From Linyphia triangularis (Eukaryota > Arthropoda > Arachnida > Araneae > Linyphiidae), in the NCBI GenBank assembly GCA_963978545.1, contig OZ021732.1, positions 27,558,123 through 27,622,122 on the forward strand: a stretch of DNA of 64,000 bases, written 5' to 3'. Both the position numbers and the translations under genes were made by a program. The notes below the pieces were generated by a model. That model saw only the letters and a program-made list of their open reading frames with translations, did no database searches and was not told the origin of the DNA. Of the stretch, positions 1 to 11,601 are shown piece after piece (position 1 is the stretch's first letter; each line of letters starts with the position of its first letter).

Positions 1-264
1 GTTCTTTAATAAAGCCAAGTAATTTAATATAACTACGTTATGTCGTAAAGTAAAATATGTTCTGTAACTAAAATTCTTTGCATAGCAAGGTTTACAGAAA
101 GATTTTAGAGGCAACAGTACTTTTAAAAAACCTTTTATAATTCAACAATACTTAGTATACTCATTTTATATACTTATACACTTCTATACTCAAATTGTTT
201 TAAAATCGACTGAAAGAAAATAGTAATTTCATATTAGTGATTGTTAAGCTCAAAATATCAACGT

Positions 265-305
<41 letters not shown>

Positions 306-902
306 CAAGTAAATTATTTTCTGTAACAAATATTCTCAACTTAGCCAGCTTCATAAAAAGATGTTACAGGTATCAGTACATATAAAAATCTTTTTATAAT
401 TCAGCAAGGCTTCGAACTAATTTTATATATTTGTTAACACCAATAGTCATAGGACCTGATATTTAGAAAATTTCACAGCCATTAATTATATATTAAAAAA
501 ATTAACATATGTTGGTAAAATATGCTTCCTAATTATAAATCAAATAAAAAATACTTTCTGTAGTATTAAAGTTTTTATTGCATAAAATACACACCTTGTT
601 TTTTAAAGAAATTTCCTACACAATAAATTATACTTTAAAGTAGAAACACTTATGTTGATACAAAGGATTTTTGTTCTTTAACGTTAGTTAACATCAAATA
701 TAGAAGAAAAAAATTGCTTCAATTTACTTCTGTATGACGATTTTAATTTGGAAAATCTTTGTTCATTGACAAGACTGCCCCGAAGAAGAACCTAACTTTA
801 TAAAGAAATTTCTTCTATTTTGTTGATGATTGTTTTTCAGTTGCGTACCTTCAGGAAATCGAAATATTTCTATATAGTTAACCCATATGAGACTTCTTTT
901 CA
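1..902. other. AT-rich intergenic DNA with a long T run
   Basis: No gene or complete element is recognised here. The only clear structure is an uninterrupted T run at about 265-302. Open frames are short and unlike any known family. Confidence 0.5.
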
Positions 903-1325
903 TTTTCAATTATCCCACATGTAAAATAGGGTAATGAAAATATTGCATTAAGGAAATTTTATTATTATTATTATTGTTTTGGAACTTTTCGAGTTCAAAA
1001 AAGTAATCTGAAAACTTTTCTGTGTATCTGTGGTCAACGTGACTCTGGAACGCATTTGTTCCTCCTTCTCTTTCACTTATAGGAAAGGATAATGTTGCCA
1101 GACATATCGCCAATTTCACTAGTTAGGCGAGTTTTTTGTTGCGAGAGGGGGAGAGGGGATAGAATAATAATTATTCTCAAAAACATAGTAACACTTGTAA
1201 TTTTTTAATTAATAACAATATGAAAACGAAAACAGTAATTTACACTAATCCAAGTAAAAACTAAATGTCGTGATCAGTATTGTAGTGTAATGGATCGTGC
1301 GATGTGTTTAATACCCTTATTTCTA
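903..1325 (+). repeat. Dispersed repeat R, copy 1 (degraded)
   Basis: The copy begins with the shared motif around TTTCAATTATCCC...AGGGTAATGAAAATATTGCATT. Near 1301 it has the shared 3' motif (TAGTGTAATGGATCGTGCGATG). The middle shares 'tttcacttataggaaaggataatgttgcc' type sequence with the copies near 6,281, 8,360, 35,258 and 43,192. It is non-coding and the family is not identified. Confidence 0.6.
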
Positions 1326-1653
1326 TTTCCCCCGAGCTTGAAAAAAAAATAGGTTCTGTGTTTTTTTTTCTTTTTTCCTTCCTATTAGTTTAACCCACCG
1401 ATTATTATTATTATTATTTTTAATTTTATGTAGTTAATTGCACTATGCTCTTTAAGGGGCATGATAGAGTTCTAAATTTGAGCGTCTGTTCCATATACCA
1501 TGAATTCGGGAAGAATATCCACTGCTCAAAGTCTCCTGGGGCCTTTTCATCTTTTGCGCTAGTGTTTTGGCATTGTTTGAGAGAATAGGTCTGATTTGAT
1601 ATTATTAAATTAATAATTATTTTGCTATTCATCTGGTTTAAACCTTCCTTAAT

Positions 1654-1757
<104 letters not shown>

Positions 1758-2313
1758 CCTTCTATTACAGCAGTTGAATCTCTTTTCGTGACTTTATCTC
1801 GAAAGTTATAAAAAGTAACTATCTAGTTTTAAGTAGGCTAGCTTATTTGTCTAAGTTACTTTTCACTTAAAGTGCACACTCAGGAAAGTTTTCAAAATTT
1901 GCAATAGTATTTTATTGATTTAGTATACAATAAAATGGTCATAAGTATTCAATAAATAAATGACTTTAACCTCCTTCGACTATCTTTGAACAATTCCCAT
2001 TTTAACATTTCACTTAAGACACTTGAACGCAATCGCCATCACTGACTATTATACAATCCGTCCAACACTAAAGGTACTTACACAGTACTCGCATATTCGT
2101 TTAGTGCGAACTAAAATTATGCTAGTAAGCACCCATCCCGGCTCCACTATGCAAGTACCCTAAGCCTTGCTCGTCACTCAGCTTAGGTGTAAAGTCAGTA
2201 ATTAGTATGTTTATCTTGAAAACTATCTGATATACATGAAAATAGTTCATTACAAAAATGTAGAGAAGCATCGTTTTTGTTGGAAAAGTCACCTCCTACA
2301 AAAGAATATCTTG

Positions 2314-2345
2314 AACGCGCAAAACTCTCTTTGGTTTTGCGCGTT
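2314..2345. repeat. Perfect 12-bp inverted repeat
   Basis: Arms AACGCGCAAAAC and GTTTTGCGCGTT enclose an 8-nt loop. The G+C-rich stem stands out from its AT-rich surroundings. Function is unknown. Confidence 0.8.
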
Positions 2346-2401
2346 TACTATCGTTATGTCACGAAAAGTTACAAAAAGGAGAGTAAACAAATAAGCATTA
2401 G

Positions 2402-2714
2402 GAATTTTTTATTCAAATCATTGATAAACATAAGGTTTCTCCGACTGAAATGATTCTACTCTGCAACTTTTTAGTTGAGCATGTCTATGTATGTGGTATA
2501 GTTACGTCCCCAATAAGCCGATACATCGCCAACACCTAAGGAACTCTTTAATATCTTGTTTTGGGGACGTAACGGTTGATTTGAGATTAATTGCTCATTT
2601 TTTAAGACGTTTCTGAAAGTGTCTTGGTGTTGAACATTTTCTATTCAAATCATTGATTGACACAAGGTTTCTCTAACAAAAATCATGCTACTCTACAACT
2701 TTTTAGTTGACTAT
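2402..2714 (+). repeat. Imperfect direct repeat, two copies about 236 bp apart
   Basis: Segments at about 2402-2478 and 2638-2714 share 'attcaaatcattgat...acaaggtttctc' and 'tctac(a/g)actttttagttga'. They flank the inverted repeat at 2501-2573, so this may be one larger non-autonomous element. Confidence 0.6.
2501..2573. repeat. Perfect 13-bp inverted repeat
   Basis: GTTACGTCCCCAA at 2501-2513 pairs with TTGGGGACGTAAC at 2561-2573 across a 47-bp centre. A small foldback or MITE remnant is possible. I see no convincing target duplication. Confidence 0.7.
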
Positions 2715-3192
2715 TTTAATATATCTCGTTTAACTTTTGAGTTAGGTAACTTTCACCAATGTCACTAGAGTGTGTTGTAAGCAGTCTCATCAGATAGCAC
2801 ATATATACTTTATTATGCCTAATAGATATAACTTTAATAACAATAGCAGTCATGTCTAAAAGTAAGGTTGTAAATGACGTATGTGAACACCATATTTTCT
2901 AAAAAATAAGTTTTATCTTAACTGTTTTTAATACATTATAAAATATTTTGCGTGATATTTTGACTAAAGGGTAAATTCTAACTGGACCAATAAGGATTTC
3001 GATATTTTTTGTTTATATAGTTTTTATTTACAGGATCTTATATTGCGATGCACTGTTACAAAACTGAAAAGGGTAACATTTATTTCTTTAAATGTCATCT
3101 TTATAAATACATTTTATTTATCAAAATACAATTCTAAAAGTTAAAACGAAAGACTCGTTCTGCTACTTTGTCCTCTTTGTAATCATTGTAGA

Positions 3193-3223
<31 letters not shown>

Positions 3224-3826
3224 CGCAATATTTGTTTTTGTGTAAGTGAACTTGAAAAATGATTTGGTGACACATGATTATCACACTCTGTACACTCTTG
3301 CTTAAATTTTACTGTAGGCAAATTGTGCAAGTATATGTTTATCCCAATATAACACCACAACTTGTTGGTCCTAATATCAGGACCCCATTTTTACACAGGC
3401 CGTCAATGCCCAGTATTGATAGCCACCTTGTTTTCCATTTTAATATTTTATAATAGGATTTTATCTACAATATACATAAATTTTAATTTCATTACTTTAA
3501 GATCTCAAATAGCACATTATTGGTTAATGTAGGAAACAGGGGTTTTGGAAGATTAGAAAATCCTGTCCACAACTCGAGCATCGTTCCAAAATACATGATT
3601 TTTTATTTATTTTTAATTAAGCATGTCAAAAGCATCACTAAACATATTTTTAACCCTCCATCTTTTCTTACAAATAAAACATTTCAGCTTTAAAACTGTG
3701 CCTCAACTTTTCAAAACATCTAATATATTTTAACCAGCATTGATGGAGATAGGCTAACATCCGCAACAACGGCCGGTTTACAATGGTCCATATCGGGATT
3801 GGCCAGCGTTGTTGTGCTAGGGGAGG

Positions 3827-3968
3827 TGAGCCTCCTTAAGTTGAGGATAACTTTTGAATACAACGTTTTGGTCCATTTGAATTTATAAATTTTGTTCTGA
3901 GCCTCCTTACGTTGAGGATTAATTTTGAACACAACGTTTAGGTCCATTTGAATTTAGAAATTTTGTTC
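3827..3968 (+). repeat. Tandem duplication, 71-bp unit x2
   Basis: The unit beginning 'gagcctcctta(a/c)gttgagga' and ending 'ttttgttct' occurs twice head to tail with a few substitutions. Confidence 0.85.
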
Positions 3969-4059
3969 TTGTAAGATTATATTTCAGTGGATGAAATAGC
4001 TTCCACCCATTTGCATTATACGATCCATCATAATTATTTTCCATGCAAGTTTGTTTTTT

Positions 4060-4159
4060 AAATAATTTTTTTTGGAATAGCTAATTTATCAACCGTCATC
4101 TAAACAATCTGAAACTTATCAGCTAGACTCGCTGTCGATCAAAATGCTTTCTATCAAGT

Positions 4160-4204
<45 letters not shown>

Positions 4205-4260
4205 GTAGGGGTGGGGTAGAGAGAGAAAAATGTTTATCAATGGCACAAAATCAATGGATT
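4060..4260 (+). repeat. Dispersed repeat S, copy 1 (degraded)
   Basis: Contains 'accgtcatctaaacaatctgaaactta' followed by 'tcgatcaaaatgctttctatcaa'. It resembles the better-preserved copies near 21,744 and 56,276, which carry 'gccgtcatccaatcg.gctgaaacttggcagata'. A T run at 4162-4203 interrupts it. Confidence 0.5.
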
Positions 4261-6168
4261 CTTGCTTAGTGTTTAAACACAATGAAATCCCGATCTGAAT
4301 GCAAAATTGCTTAAATAAATTGCAATTACACATAAAAGTTGCAATGCATATAAAAGATTTCTATTCAAAACTTTGTTTTGAGGATTAATTTTTTTTCTTT
4401 TAGGTATTTCAAAGAGATCTTAAGTCCATGATGTTCATATGCCCACGAATCATGTATCAGGTATAATAGAATTCCACAATTAAGTGAAATTAATGAATTC
4501 CAGTCACAAATTCCATCTTCTGTTGCGTGCAAAATATATTGATAAGAGTCGAGAGATATTCTGGCTCAACAATTAAGATTTATCAATCATTCGCATCTCT
4601 ACCTCAGGGGCAAGCCACAAACAAGAGTGGCGTGCGATGTCACTTTTTTGTTACTTTGGGTGTGGCTGTCGGTGTTGGTGGTGTGGAGGTAAACACAAAA
4701 GGATATAAATGACTGAAGGGAACACACAAACTACTGAGTGGAATTCGAGATCGATCTATGGCGATCGAAACCGAAGATTAGGTCTGGAAGGACTCATAGT
4801 GGGTGACGTCATGCAGTTAAAAGGTTTCTATAGCTACCAGGACGTCAGGGGAAGTGGAAAACTATTGTTCAGGGTTGTGGGCAGGTATTTCCTGGATTTG
4901 AATGTACACTTCCAGATATTCATTCGGTTGTCGTTTTTTATGAGAACTAAAATGTTTAAGAAGGTTTGGCCTGTGAGCCCATATGGCATGTGAGAAGGTT
5001 TGGCATGTGAGACGTCAAGAAGTGTACTGTACGCACACTTTTCTACTGAACATATGTGACGAATGAGTGTTTTGTATTGCTCTTGCAATACCGAATATCT
5101 GAAAATATTTTTCAGCGGATTTTCTTGGTTTTCAAAGAAAGTAGCGTAAGTGTATACAGTAAAGACTACATGCAGAACTCACAATACCAGACAATAAGTA
5201 GTATATGGGTGTATGATAAGGACTACAAGAGTCAGAATAATACAAAATTCAACCTAACATACAAGTTCAGATATTTAATTGGATCTTACTACAACGAGTA
5301 TTAAAGAACGGAATAGTTTTGGGGAAAAATGCATTTAAAGAGCGAACATTGGTTTTGAGGAATGGAATTCGAATTATAGAAAAATATGAATGAGTGCCTT
5401 AAAACAAATTTAAAATACTCGTATTGACGTATGTATTGTTCATAAGTTTTAATGGAAGTGAAGTTAATTTTTTGTTTTAATTTGGGGGTAGTAAATGATC
5501 TTGAATAAAATTGGAAACGATATAGGTTTTGAGATACAGATTTATATGTCCAATTTTTTCCCTTTCCAATGATACGTAATTTTTTCTCTGTAACCTAATT
5601 AGAAGTATAAAAAAATACCAAGTTATATCTTTGCTTGCTTCCACTGAGAGAAAAGGCAATCTTAATTAAATTGCACTCTTAATTAATTGTAAAGCAGTAT
5701 GAAGTCAGTAATCAACCGATCTTCATAAAATTTATATAACTACACGATACTGAGACTACTGAAAAAACGGAGAATTTTTTTTTCATAATATAAGTGAAAT
5801 AAAAATATCAAAAAATAGTTCGAATACTTGCAAATATCATTTCAATAACGACAACTATATATCATATTTTCGAAATTTTATGTTGTTATTCAAAGCCGAA
5901 TCCAGGGAGGGGATGTTTATAGAATTCAACCTCCTCTCTCCCTGTGAAATATTTTAATTACATATTAATATATTGTTACGAATTTTTGTATATTTATAAA
6001 TATTTCGTAGTGTTAATTTTGTAAATAGATAAATTTCTGTACATTTCGCATAAGACAATGCAATGGTTTGTTTCTCAGCAATGAGCCTCCAAATGCTTGA
6101 TAGCGGGTTTTACAGAGGTAACTCTGGGAAGCGAGTTTCAAGGGGCAGGGCATTTAACATTATGGTAA

Positions 6169-6285
6169 TGGGAATCTCGCCAAATTGGCGAGATAGAGCC
6201 AAGTTGGCGACGGTTTTGGCGACTAATTTTTGTCGCCAAATTTGGCGAGAAATAGCCAAATGTCGCCAAACTGGTCAGCCAAGGG
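6169..6285. repeat. Cluster of TTGGCGA / TCGCCAA palindromic words
   Basis: At least six TGGCGA or TCGCCA words alternate in both orientations within about 115 bp, so the sequence can fold in several ways. Similar words recur in the foreign segment inside the first Pao-like element (18,778-19,028). Confidence 0.6.
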
Positions 6286-6678
6286 TGGTCAGCATAACTC
6301 CCGAACAAATTGACATACGATGTTCAAATTTGGTGAGCAGGTTGATGATGGCCCAAGGACCTACAATTAAGGTTTTCGTGCTGCATTGAAAAAATCAAGT
6401 TTTTCAATGATTGCTAAAAAACGGCTCAAACGTTTTTCATAAAAAATCTTTGTGCTAATGCCTCTTAAGGAGTTCTAAACATCCCCACCACCGAAATTCA
6501 AGTAAAAATGCTTTAATGGCGTAACAAGTTGAAAAACGAATGCTTTCAACACAGAGACCTCTTTGCTTGAACATAGCTTGTCAGCGATCATTTTTTCTCC
6601 TCTCCTCAGTTTCACTTATAACAAAAGATAATATAGGAATTTTCAAAAAGTTTATCGCCAAAAACACCATTTTGGTGA

Positions 6679-6716
<38 letters not shown>

Positions 6717-6860
6717 AGCATAAAAGAACTATTGCAAAACTAGCCATTTTTTCTAAGTAAATGATGAAAATATAAAAACGATAAATGACACAAATCCATA
6801 TCAGTAATATAGCGTAATTGAAAGATGTGCGATGTTCCATACCCCTAGTTATTATTATTA
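6281..6860 (+). repeat. Dispersed repeat R, copy 2
   Basis: Starts at 'ggtcagcataactcccgaac.aattgac' and ends at 'gtaattgaaagatgtgcgatgttccatacccctag'. An A run (6685-6714) lies inside and an (ATT)n tract follows. It matches copies near 8,360, 35,258 and 43,192 over most of its length. The longest open frame over it is not conserved between copies, so I treat it as non-coding. Confidence 0.75.
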
Positions 6861-7161
6861 TTATTATATATTTTTTGATTAAGAAATTTATGCTTTATGA
6901 AGTTAACTTCCACGTATGCCTTAATAGTTCCACATTGTTACCTGATCGTTTTTTTTTTTTTCAGATAGTTTTCCCATGGCATTAAATTCCATTAACTCCG
7001 AAAATTATCAAGATACTTTTATTAGACCAAAATGCGTTCTATGCGACTGAATTACACATTCAGTTTAATTTTTTGGACTCTGAATTATAAATCTACATTT
7101 CACCAAATGTGGTTTTCCCACAATCAATATACGTTAAGAAAATTTTATGATTTTTTTTTTT

Positions 7162-8355
7162 TTTTTTTTTTTTTTAACTTAATGAATTTATGTATACATG
7201 TTCCACAGGTGCATTATAACAGACTGATTTTAAAAGTAAATGAAATAGACTTATATTTTGAGAAAAAAAAACATTTACGGATTTTGAACGAAATTGAAGT
7301 CACTTTTCACTTTCTGCAAAAAATATATCTGAAGTATTTTCATAAATAAGAGAAATTTAAGAGTAACTAAACATGTTCTCTCAAAGCATATAGTGTCGCC
7401 ATCTATTGATAAATATACTATTTGATTTTAAGTTGAATTTACAAGAAGTTGAGGAAAAAAATTAATACATTTTCTTACCTTTTTAGAAAAAAATAAATGA
7501 ACATAAATATCTTTTTTTAATAAATATATTTTTTAAAGACCAAAATTTATCAAAATACAAATTTGATCAGTGGTTTTAAATTAAAAAATTTAATATTTTA
7601 ATAATAATATTTTATAATTTAAATAATTTTGCTAGGAATTTTTTTTTTTTAAAATCAAAACAAACAAATGGGTTTTACTATAAATGATAAATGTAATATA
7701 AATGGAATAATTTTTTCCAAATTGTTTTTGTTTTGCACATACAAAATTCAATATTTCGAAAATCTAATTGTTCTGTTAAATAAAGTAATTTACTAAATTA
7801 AAAAATTATATTTATTGTTCATTATTAAACGGAATTATAGATATAAATTAAAAATGAATATATGGCTTACATACTTTCAATTCCATTTTATAGTGTTCTT
7901 AGCAACAATAATTATATGAAGAATAATCATCATTGATCTCAATGTTAAATTTTGTGTAATAATTGTGTATGAGATAATGTGCATACATATGTAAGTAGTC
8001 ATGGAGTGAAACTTAATGGTTAGCCATTTTCATGGTTGGCATGGTCATAGGCGTAACTAGGGTTGATGAATGGGGTAGTTAATCTTTAAAATTATGGACT
8101 CGGGGGATGTTGGAGGGAATTATGGAGGGGAAAAAAAAGGGGGGGGGGGGAGGGGGGAGAAAAAGTTTATCTTATTAAAAAAAGTTAAAATAATTTAAGA
8201 AGTATAATCTGATATAATTGTTAAACGCATGAAAACAATATTTTCGAAGACACTTTTCCATGCGCATCAAATAAATAGGACCCTTTGAAATATTTTAAAT
8301 ATACACTGCCAAATATAAACATCAAACAAATTTGTATAAACATTGAAACATATTT
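7162..8355. other. AT-rich intergenic DNA, no gene seen
   Basis: A T run at about 7149-7175 is followed by very AT-rich sequence, then a purine-rich G tract near 8,137-8,160. No coding or mobile feature is recognised. Confidence 0.4.
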
Positions 8356-8359
8356 TTAC

Positions 8360-9090
8360 TTTCAATTACCCATAGGTTAGCTAGTTAGCATAGGGTTTAT
8401 TCGGGTTTTTTTTTTTTTTTTTTTTTCCCTCTCCTTCTTTTTCTTTATTTCTCCACGTTTTGAAACATCTTGATTTAAATAAAAAAAATTAAAATTAAAA
8501 AATCTAGAAAAAATTTATGTGTGTACGTAGTCAGCATAACTACCGAACGAATTGACCTACGATACGATGTTCAAATTTGTTTTACGGATTAGTGGTGGCC
8601 GTGATACATAATATTAAGGTTTTCGTCAAAATTGCGCATAAGCGCATAAGGTTAAAATGATGAAAAAATGGTTAAAATGATGATGTTCAGCAATTGCCAA
8701 AAAAAACGGCTCTAGCGATTTTGATTAAAATCTCAGGCGTTCTAACCTTTCCCACTTCCGAAATTACCGTAGAAACGCGATAAAAGAGTATAAAGTTGAA
8801 AAACGAGTGCTTTAACACAAAGCTCTCTGCCTCGCCCATCGATTATTGATTTTTTTTCTTCTTTTTTTTTCTGTTTCAATCACAAGAGCAATGTAATTTT
8901 ATCGAATAACATCACCAAATTCCCCGTTTTGGTGTTTTTTATTACTTTATTTATTTAATTTCTTTCACCCATGTAAAAAATTTTGCAGTTAAAATATGAA
9001 AACACTGAATAGCACCAATCCATATCAAATTTGAATGCATTGATCATTATTATAGTGTAATTGAAAGTTGTGCGATGTTCCACTCCTCTG
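8360..9090 (+). repeat. Dispersed repeat R, copy 3 (nearly full length)
   Basis: Carries the 5' motif 'tttcaattacccata.gttag', the middle motif 'gtcagcataactaccgaacgaattgac' and the 3' motif 'gtgtaattgaaagttgtgcgatgttcca'. Copies near 35,258 and 43,192 have the same order. No terminal repeats or target duplication are obvious. Confidence 0.75.
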
Positions 9091-10058
9091 TTCTTATAAA
9101 TAGATGCGTTTCTTAATTTTTATATTGCATTCATTTATATTTTTCCTTTCTGAATTTGCCACTACCATAACACCTAATACAGACCCATTATTCCTTTGTT
9201 AAAATTTTTGCCATTATTTATTATAATTAAACGTTTCTCAGTTTTTTTTTTAATTTTTTTTTTTTTTATAATTCATAAATGTATTAATAGTTTTAAATCC
9301 TAAAATTTATTTTTATATTTCCAATCTTAATACCGTAAGTATTCCTTTCTGGTTGCCCTCCGCGAGATTGGTAGATCCGGCCCCTGTAGAATCTACCCTG
9401 AACCTTTAAAAAAAAAATGTTATCTTCTAAGTAGTTTTTAACTCTGAACATTTTGCAAAATGAAGTAATTCTGATTATTTCCATTGAATTTACCTTTTCT
9501 TTTAGGAAAAGTTAATTTTCCTGATTGTTTTTTTAATAATGACACCAATATAGTTCGAGTCTGGAGAATCTGAAATTGCTATTTTTTTCTCCTTTATCAA
9601 CTACGCTTGATTCTTTGTTAACTTGAACAGTAATATCAATTCTGAGATGATTTCTGAGAATGTGAATCAGCAAGCAATCATACGAATAGACAGGAAAGAC
9701 ATAAAATATTTTCCTTGCCTATATCTGTCTTGATGGTATTCAAGTTATCATTTGCATTAAAATAGTAGATGTGAAAGATCTATTTCTACGTGTCTGTGAT
9801 ATTAATATCTGCAAAAATAACATTTAGTATTCGAAGAGGCCTTATGGCACCAATACAATTGGGGTTTTGATGGATATTGGTAACACATGATGCAGCTGAC
9901 AAGAGGACGCAAGTGTGCTGAGAGAATTCGCTGTTAATTAAGATTTCTCAACCTAATTAGGCAACCCCCTCGTTACACCTATGGAGATATTGTAAGGAAC
10001 TTATTGTAAGGAATAAGTTCTGATTTATGAAACGTTTGACAAATGTTTAGCGGACCGA

Positions 10059-10097
<39 letters not shown>

Positions 10098-10729
10098 TTG
10101 TTATTAGGTGCCCCTGAAATATATTAATTAAATATAGGTATTTCCTTTCTCTTCGAATTTGGACATTCAATCTTATTAGACTTGAATTTAATTTTCTAGC
10201 TAGTGCCAAAATGAATTACGATGTTGCTACTGCCATCCCAGTAAGGTGAGGAAAACTCAAGTTTCAGAATTGAAAAAGTTCAAGAGGAGATAAAATCTGT
10301 ATCGAAAATGTTCGCTGAAAAGCTAATTGTATTTATAATATCAAAATTTGTATCAAATTGTATATTTTTATTATTACACTACTGAACTGCAGACTACTTT
10401 TTAAACTATATTTGGTTGTAGATCTTTTTCGTAAGAACGAAGTTTAAGAAGTTGTGAGGATGATTTTATAAGCACAAGAATTTTGTCGTATACTTTTTAA
10501 ATTCAAAGTTTTTTAATTAAACCTAACTGTTACGTGAAGGACACACTATGTCCTATTTCCGTGGAATAGCACTTTAATACAGTTTTATTTGGTTTTAATT
10601 ATCAGTCGCCAGAATGCAATTAAAATATAACAGTCGAAAACGGAAACGTTTATGTTAAGATGTTTGACAGTTATGTAGAAAAAATGTATGTTTTAATCAT
10701 AGAATTTTTGCAGAAGTATGAGTTCAAGT

Positions 10730-10774
<45 letters not shown>

Positions 10775-10918
10775 ACAGTTCACAAAAATATATATATATA
10801 TATATATATATATCTGACTTCCAATATTTAGCAAGATACATGCAATTCAAAAGTATACAAAGGATAAATTATATTTGTGATGCAAAAATTCAGGTGTATT
10901 TTCAAAACAGTACAATAA
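9091..10918. other. AT-rich DNA with homopolymer and (TA)n runs
   Basis: An A run lies at about 10060-10095, a T run at about 10731-10770 and (AT)n at about 10787-10813. No gene is recognised. Confidence 0.45.
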
Positions 10919-10945
10919 AAAGCCCTTATCTGTCATAAGGGCTTT
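10919..10945. repeat. Perfect 11-bp stem-loop
   Basis: AAAGCCCTTAT and ATAAGGGCTTT flank a 5-nt loop about 0.5 kb downstream of the lysozyme stop codon. It looks like a bacterial terminator, but that meaning does not apply in this eukaryotic setting. Role unknown. Confidence 0.75.
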
Positions 10946-11456
10946 AGGTATAATTTTAAGAATATTAAGCTTTTATGTCCATTTCTACTAACTGCAGTAG
11001 GCAACTTTTCTTATACTGCATTACATGTATCATGTTCAAATAAAAATAATCTGATGCCGTAGTAAGTAGATTTTCTTATACTTCTTTACCTGTATCATGT
11101 TAAAAAAAAAATAGTGTGATGCCATAGCAAATTTGCTTAAAACTATCAGGTTTGCTTAAGTTTTCACCTCATTGTAGTTCTTTTAGTACACTATTCGTGC
11201 ATTTTAACTATATATTACTGTTTCAAACTCAAATTCTAGTGAAAAGGCAGAATGCAAAAATTAAATAGTTTAATTCTGTTATATTTACTTATTCTAAAAT
11301 TCACGATCATACATTAGTTTCATATGTATCACATTTACTTTTTACAACTCGATTCTCAGTTTTTTATAATTTTGTGTACATTTATGTATATAAACACAAT
11401 TAAAAACTGCTATCGTATATCATTCATTTTAAGGAAAATATAAATACAAAATTCTT

Positions 11457-11601
11457 TCAAAGCGTTTCCATTTGTGGGAGGTTATTTTCTGAACTTGAAA
11501 TATATTTTCTTGTCGGGTGGTTGCGTCTTCTTGACCTTAAAGAACACTTTACGATGAATCTTGAAGTATCAATTTCTTGACAGTTATCTTTCCAAGCAGG
11601 C
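11457..11601 (-). CDS. Lysozyme-like gene, exon 5 (C-terminus)
   Basis: The acceptor after TTAAG supplies the final G of the split Trp121 codon. The exon then encodes P-A-W-K-D-N-C and Cys140, with 11 residues between the last two cysteines as in hen lysozyme. About 28 further residues, including an Arg/Lys-rich stretch, precede TGA at 11459-11457. The tail exceeds the usual family length. Confidence 0.82.

Noticed and set aside
6281..6400. Coding gene at 6063-6389
   Set aside because: It overlaps repeat R and the palindromic GGCGA cluster, and other R copies do not keep the frame.
10919..10945. Rho-independent terminator
   Set aside because: The stem-loop looks right, but this is eukaryotic nuclear DNA and such terminators do not apply.
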